From contig NZ_JODM01000034.1 of NCBI RefSeq assembly GCF_000717995.1, positions 1 through 64,000 of the forward strand: DNA of 64,000 nt, in the 5' to 3' direction. Positions 59,923-64,000 of the stretch are shown here, piece by piece. The stretch is from Streptomyces violaceorubidus (GTDB lineage: Bacteria > Actinomycetota > Actinomycetes > Streptomycetales > Streptomycetaceae). A program made the translations under genes and the position numbers. The first letter of the stretch is position 1. Each line of letters opens with the position of its first letter. The notes beneath the pieces were generated by a model, which worked only from the letters and a program-made list of their open reading frames with translations, did not search any database and was not told the DNA's origin.

Positions 59923-59950
59923 GAAGCCCCCGGCTCCGGCCGGGGGCTTC
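59923..59950. terminator. Terminator between tRNA-Gly and purC
   Basis: An 11-base stem (GAAGCCCCCGG / CCGGGGGCTTC) with a CTCCGG loop, followed by TTCG. It lies between convergent tRNA-Gly (+) and purC (-), serving both. Confidence 0.85.
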
Positions 59951-59972
59951 TTCGTGTGCGGCGGCCCGCCCG

Positions 59973-60872
59973 CTACGACCAGCTCTGGCCGGTCAGCAGC
60001 TCGTAGGCCTCCACGTACTTGGCGCGGGTGGCGTCCACGACCTGCTGCGGCAGCGGCGGCGGGGGCTGCTCGCTCCTGCGGTCCCAGCCGGACTCGGCCG
60101 AGGTCAGCCAGTCCCGCACGAACTGCTTGTCGTACGACGGCTGGGCGCGGCCCGGCTCCCACCGGTCGGCCGGCCAGAAGCGCGAGGAGTCCGGGGTGAG
60201 GACCTCGTCGGCGAGGACCAGGTCGTCCCCGTCGAAGCCGAACTCGAACTTGGTGTCCGCGAGGACGATGCCCCGCTCGCGCGCGATGTCCCGGGCGCGG
60301 GAGTACACGGCGAGGGTGGCCTGGCGCAGGGCGGCGGCGGTGTCCGCGCCGACCTGGCGGACGACCTCCTCGTAGGACACGTTCTCGTCGTGCTCGCCGA
60401 CCTCGGCCTTGGTGGCCGGGGTGAAGATCGGGGCGGGCAGCTCCGAGCCGTCGACGAGGCCCTCGGGCAGGGCGAGGCCGCAGACGGTGCGGGTCTCGTC
60501 GTACTCGGCCAGGCCCGAGCCGGTGAGGTAGCCGCGGGCCACGCACTCCACGGGGACCATCCGCAGCGACTTGCAGACCAGGGCGCGGCCTTCCCAGTCG
60601 GCGGGGGCGCCGGCGGGCAGCTCGGTGCTCAGGACGTGGTTGGGGGCCAGGTCGGCGAGCCGCTCGAACCACCACAGGGAGAGCTGGGTGAGGACCCGGC
60701 CCTTGTCGGGGATCTCGGTCGGCAGCACCCAGTCGTAGGCGGAGATGCGGTCACTGGCGACCATCACGAGGTCGCCCGCCTCGTTCCGGTACAGCTCGCG
60801 CACCTTGCCGGTGTGCAGGTGCACCAGGCCCGGAACCTGGATCGGCTCGGGCTTTTCAACGAATCCGGACAC
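59973..60872 (-). CDS. purC: Phosphoribosylaminoimidazole-succinocarboxamide synthase
   Basis: A 299-residue SAICAR synthetase. Family segments are LVHLHTGKVRELYRNEAG at the N-terminus, SDRISAYDWVLPTEIPDKG, PVECVARGYLTGSGLAEYD, and IVLADTKFEFGFDGDDLVLA carrying the metal/aspartate site. It couples CAIR and aspartate with ATP. The GTG at 60872 has GGAGG 5 bases upstream. It is a separate unit from the other purine genes, with a shared terminator at 59923. Confidence 0.97.
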   Translation of the reverse strand: MSGFVEKPEPIQVPGLVHLHTGKVRELYRNEAGDLVMVASDRISAYDWVLPTEIPDKGRVLTQLSLWWFERLADLAPNHVLSTELPAGAPADWEGRALVCKSLRMVPVECVARGYLTGSGLAEYDETRTVCGLALPEGLVDGSELPAPIFTPATKAEVGEHDENVSYEEVVRQVGADTAAALRQATLAVYSRARDIARERGIVLADTKFEFGFDGDDLVLADEVLTPDSSRFWPADRWEPGRAQPSYDKQFVRDWLTSAESGWDRRSEQPPPPLPQQVVDATRAKYVEAYELLTGQSWS

Positions 60873-60983
60873 GGTTCCTCCCCGTGGTTCTGTCCAATGC
60901 TCCGATTCTCCCGTATGTCGGGGGCCCGGTGGACGGCGGGGCGGGTCCCGGGGTGCGGGCCCGGGAGGGGCGGCTCCCGGGGG

Positions 60984-62453
60984 TCAGTCCCGTTTGCAGA
61001 TGCGGTCCAGGAGGTTGGCCGTGGCGCGCTGGACGCGCGGGTCGACGTGGCCGGGGCGGTCCAGGGCCGGGGACCAGGCGAACGTGCCGGACGCGAAGAC
61101 CCAGGCCCCCGACGGGGCCCGGTACAGCGACGTCTCCTGGTGGCGCCGGACGCCGTCCGCGTCGGTGTACGGGGAGTGGGCGAGCAGGACCCGCTCGTCG
61201 TGCTCGGGGAGGGCGGTGCGCGGAAAGTAGCGGTCGGCCTCACCCGCCACCAGGTCCTCGATGGCGTCCCCCTCGTGCGCTCCCGTGGCCTCCCAGAGCC
61301 AGTGACCGGCGTTGCGGACGATCATCGGGCGCGGTTCGGGGACGCGGCCGGCGTACTGGATGCCAAGCAGCTGCTGCTCGGGGCGGTCGACCTCCCGCCA
61401 CAGCGCGGGGCGGCCGGGGCCCTTGCGCTTGCGGCAGGTCAGCAGGCGGTCGGGCGCCCCGGACGGGGAAGCCGCCAGCTCGACCTGCCAGTACATGGTG
61501 TTGGCGGAGAGGAAGACCAGGGACGTCCCCCGGTCGCGGGCGAGTTCCGCGGTGCGGCGCATGGGGGCGGACCAGTACTCGTCGTGGCCGGGGAAGACCA
61601 GGCCCCGGTAGCGGGCCGGGTCGACGCGGCCGGAGTGCAGGTCGCGGGCGTCGGCGTAGGCGACGTCGTAGCCGTAGCGCTCGGCGAAGCGGATGAAGTC
61701 GTAGGCGTGTCCGACGTGCAGCGGCAGCCCGGCGCCCGCGTAGGGGCGGTCGAAGGAGACGGTCGTCGCGGCGTCCGCCTCGCCGAGCAGCCGGCCCTCC
61801 TCGTCCCAGGCGTGGTAGAGGCTGGCACCGGTGCGGCCGTCCTCCGGGTAGAGGTTGTACGCCTGCCAGGTGACGTCCGGCAGGAGGAGGAGCAGGTCGG
61901 CGGGGTGGTCGTCGCGGACCGTGAAGGGCACGTGGGAGCGGTAGCCGTCGGCGGTGGTGAGGACGGCGACGTACGCGCCGATGCTCCAGTACGACGGGAT
62001 CTGCAACCGCCAGGACAGCCACCAGTGGTGGCAGGAGACGGTGCGGTCGGCGGCGAGCGGCGGGGGCTGGACGATGCCGGACAGCCGGGGGCTGGTGGTG
62101 ATCTTGGCGGCGCCGTCGCCGCCGTAGTGCCCGATCCGGTAGACGTCGACGCTGAACTCCTGCGGCGGGTCGACGGTGACGTGGAAGTCGATGGCCTCGC
62201 CGGGGGCGGCCGCTCCGGTCGCGGTGAAGCCCTTGATCTGGCGGCGGACGTCGTCCGCGGCGCGGGGGCCGCCACCGGGGTCGGTACCGGTGCCGGTGCG
62301 GTCCTGGTCCGCGTACCAGGCGAGGACCTGTCCGGTGTCGCCGAAGTACGTCTCGCCGCCGCGCAGCCAGGGGACCGGCCCCTGGCCGAAGGGGTCCGAC
62401 ACGGCGTGCGCGAGTGCTCCCGACTCCCAGCGGCGGATCTGCTCGGGCCCCAT
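60984..62453 (-). CDS. N,N-dimethylformamidase-beta-subunit-like protein
   Basis: 489 residues from the ATG at 62453 (MGPEQIRRWESGALAHAV), behind a GGAGGGG site. An N-terminal beta-rich region (IDFHVTVDPPQEFSVDVYRI) contains YRIGHYGG. The C-terminal catalytic-fold part has SWRLQIPSYWSIGAYVAVL, GLVFPGHDEYWSAPMR, FLSANTMYWQVEL and FASGTFAWSPAL, the pattern of the large subunit of N,N-dimethylformamidase. Homologues with this fold are common in Streptomyces and their substrates are unknown. There is no small-subunit gene beside it. No signal peptide is seen. Confidence 0.83.
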   Translation of the reverse strand: MGPEQIRRWESGALAHAVSDPFGQGPVPWLRGGETYFGDTGQVLAWYADQDRTGTGTDPGGGPRAADDVRRQIKGFTATGAAAPGEAIDFHVTVDPPQEFSVDVYRIGHYGGDGAAKITTSPRLSGIVQPPPLAADRTVSCHHWWLSWRLQIPSYWSIGAYVAVLTTADGYRSHVPFTVRDDHPADLLLLLPDVTWQAYNLYPEDGRTGASLYHAWDEEGRLLGEADAATTVSFDRPYAGAGLPLHVGHAYDFIRFAERYGYDVAYADARDLHSGRVDPARYRGLVFPGHDEYWSAPMRRTAELARDRGTSLVFLSANTMYWQVELAASPSGAPDRLLTCRKRKGPGRPALWREVDRPEQQLLGIQYAGRVPEPRPMIVRNAGHWLWEATGAHEGDAIEDLVAGEADRYFPRTALPEHDERVLLAHSPYTDADGVRRHQETSLYRAPSGAWVFASGTFAWSPALDRPGHVDPRVQRATANLLDRICKRD

Positions 62454-62670
62454 GGGACAGTCCCCTCCCTCGTGCCCCCGTGGTCGTGCGTATGACGAAC
62501 GCCTTTGCCATGTGCGCGATCGGTCCCAGCACATCACATTTCGCACGTGGGCTGTCACTGTTCGTTGCGAACTGGCCGAAAGTGGAATGGGAGGGTCCGA
62601 TTCGCCGGAAGCCGGGACGCGCAGGCGGACGGTGGCAGACGGGCCGCCGGGGCGGACGAAGCGGACGAGG

Positions 62671-62720
62671 ACTGACGAGGACTGACGAGGGCTGACGGGG
62701 GCTGACGGGGGCTGACGGGG
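62671..62720. repeat. Five tandem 10-base repeats
   Basis: ACTGACGAGG twice, then GCTGACGGGG three times, in the gap just after the stop of the minus-strand hypothetical gene. Each pair differs by two transitions. It is a micro-/minisatellite in non-coding DNA. Confidence 0.88.
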
Positions 62721-62736
62721 TGCTCCAGGCGTGGGG

Positions 62737-64000
62737 TCAGACCAGGCGCACCGGCTTCTCCGGGCGTATGCCGAGGTCCGTCAGCCAGGCGCGCAGCGGG
62801 CCCGGGTCGCCGGTCTCCACGAGGCTGAGCACGCTGGGCGCCAGGTCCGCGGTGCGGGCGCCGTCGAAGTGGAGCGACGGCCCGTCGAGCCAGTCGAGGG
62901 CGGGGGCCGCGCCGGCGGTGTCCATCGCCGCGCAGCACACCATCGCCGTGATGTGCGCGGTGAGGATCTCCCGCCCGGTGCGCGGTGGTTGCAGCGGCAG
63001 CAGGGGGAGCGCACGGTCGTCCCAGAGGGCGGCGTCGGGACCGGTGGCCGGCCCCGGCGCGGAGGAGGCCGCCCGGACTCCGGCGGGCCGAGCCTCGGCC
63101 TCCTCGCGGGCCAGCTGAGCACTGAGCCCGGCGGCCAGGGCGGCACCGCGGGCGGTGGTGCCGGCGAGGTCGTCCTCGTCGTCGGGGGCGGTGCCGACAC
63201 CGGTGCCGTGGGCGTTGTACGGCGGATGCGCGGCGTCGGCGGGGGCGCCCGGGCCGCTCCCCGTATCCGCCTCGGCGTGGGCGTCGGCGTGAAGGCCGAC
63301 ACCGGCGTCGGGGGTGGCGGTGATCGCGGCGTCCGGGGTCGTGAGGTGGTCCAGGACGCGGGCCAGGGTGGGGCCGTCCGTGCCCGGCACGGCGCCCTCG
63401 ACGGCGCGGCGGACTCCCAGGGCGTCCAGCACGCGGTGCAGGCGGGCCGCGTCCGTGCGCCAGGTGCGGTCGACGACCTCCTCGGGATACTCCTCCCACC
63501 CCACCGGTGACCAGTCCGGACCGGTCTCGGCGGGACCGCCGTGGAAGAGGCGCGCGGCGAGGAGCGAGACCGCCTCGTCCATCACCCCGGGCTCCTCCAG
63601 CAGGTCGCAGGCGGGACGCTCCCCCAGCCGTGAGGCGAAGCCCTCGGCCAGGCGGTCCCGGCGCGACAGCTCCGTGAGGGCGGCGACGACCCCGACGTCC
63701 AGCCGGGACGGCCAGCGGCCCATCCGCCAGGCGGGCAGCGCCACCCGGGTCAGCAGCCGGTCCCAGCCCGCGTAGGCGAGCCCGACCTGCTCCTGCGCGA
63801 CGATCCGCAGCCCGTAGTCCACAGCCTGTGCACGCTCGGCGGCCGCTGCAGCGACCCCGCGCTCCATCTCGGCCGCGTGCCCCCGGCAGCTGCGCAGCAG
63901 GAGCCGGGAGGCCCAGCCGAGGCCCGCGCACGCCACACGGGACAGCGGATCCCGCCGGCCCGCCGAGGCCACCGCCACGGCCGCGTCCAGGCCCCGTATG
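62737..64000 (-). CDS. Hypothetical protein, 5' end outside the window
   Basis: At least 413 residues (from the GTG at 63978), but the frame stays open to the window edge, so the true start probably lies beyond 64000. It is soluble and Ala/Arg/Asp-rich, with segments CAGLGWASRLLLRSCRGHAA and a middle low-complexity Ala/Asp/Gly/Pro region of about 90 residues (about 225-320 counted from 63978), including DAHAEADTGSGPGAP. The C-terminal part LTAHITAMVCCAAMDTAGAA then WLDGPSLHFDGA looks folded. I do not recognise a family. Homologues are expected in Streptomyces. Confidence 0.7.
   Translation of the reverse strand, partial: IRGLDAAVAVASAGRRDPLSRVACAGLGWASRLLLRSCRGHAAEMERGVAAAAAERAQAVDYGLRIVAQEQVGLAYAGWDRLLTRVALPAWRMGRWPSRLDVGVVAALTELSRRDRLAEGFASRLGERPACDLLEEPGVMDEAVSLLAARLFHGGPAETGPDWSPVGWEEYPEEVVDRTWRTDAARLHRVLDALGVRRAVEGAVPGTDGPTLARVLDHLTTPDAAITATPDAGVGLHADAHAEADTGSGPGAPADAAHPPYNAHGTGVGTAPDDEDDLAGTTARGAALAAGLSAQLAREEAEARPAGVRAASSAPGPATGPDAALWDDRALPLLPLQPPRTGREILTAHITAMVCCAAMDTAGAAPALDWLDGPSLHFDGARTADLAPSVLSLVETGDPGPLRAWLTDLGIRPEKPVRLV

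Overview
The window is high-GC actinobacterial chromosome, almost certainly from a Streptomyces. The codon use is strongly G/C-ending, GTG starts are common and GGAGG-type ribosome sites are frequent. It carries Streptomyces marker genes: bldC, an AtrA-type TetR regulator, the Lsr2 paralogue LsrL, valine dehydrogenase and the actinobacterial purS-purQ-purL cluster. From memory, the order matches the conserved core of the S. coelicolor chromosome read backwards, from about SCO4122 down to about SCO4069. That numbering is recall, not a search. I see no rRNA, CRISPR array, transposase or prophage.

Layout. (1) 0.3-12.5 kb is regulatory: a MarR/MFS divergent pair, a PAS-SpoIIE-ATPase phosphatase, NDH-2, atrA, a sigma factor fused to its own zinc-finger/transmembrane/extracellular module, and a large SARP/AfsR-type regulator whose 3' end overlaps that of the sigma gene. 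(2) 12.8-24.7 kb holds a degenerate asparagine-synthetase-like protein, an NsdA-like gene with a TTA (bldA) codon, lhgO, trmB, a PrsW-type membrane protease, an aldo/keto reductase, an M23 peptidase behind a c-di-AMP (ydaO-type) riboswitch, and a membrane SpoIIE phosphatase. (3) 24.8-31.9 kb holds initiator tRNA, a domain-swapped RibD-like protein with Nudix and DUF4406 partners, DeoR and MerR regulators, two tandem paralogous small membrane proteins, tRNA-Lys and an APC permease. (4) 32-43.2 kb holds a DEAD-box helicase with a repetitive arginine-rich tail, a lipoprotein, a zinc peptidase, a metallophosphoesterase, tRNA-Glu/Asp/Phe, hrpA, a second identical tRNA-Asp followed by an unusual array of tRNA-derived repeats, a small CxxC protein and bldC. 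(5) 43.7-62.5 kb holds vdh, DUF3073, the purine genes purF-purM, purS-purQ-purL and purC, lsrL, three tRNA-Gly genes, an ABC exporter with a DesK/DesR-type two-component system, and a secondary-structure-rich 3' end with a dimethylformamidase-like protein and a partial hypothetical gene running off the window.

How the genes relate. Purine synthesis is the one clear pathway, split into three minus-strand transcription units: PurF makes phosphoribosylamine, PurS/Q/L makes FGAM, PurM makes AIR and PurC makes SAICAR. Development and antibiotic control are over-represented (AtrA, BldC, NsdA-like, SARP, LsrL, SpoIIE phosphatases). The most unusual items are the self-contained transmembrane sigma factor, the tRNA-Asp-derived repeat array with stem-preserving base changes, and the reversed-order RibD-like fusion.
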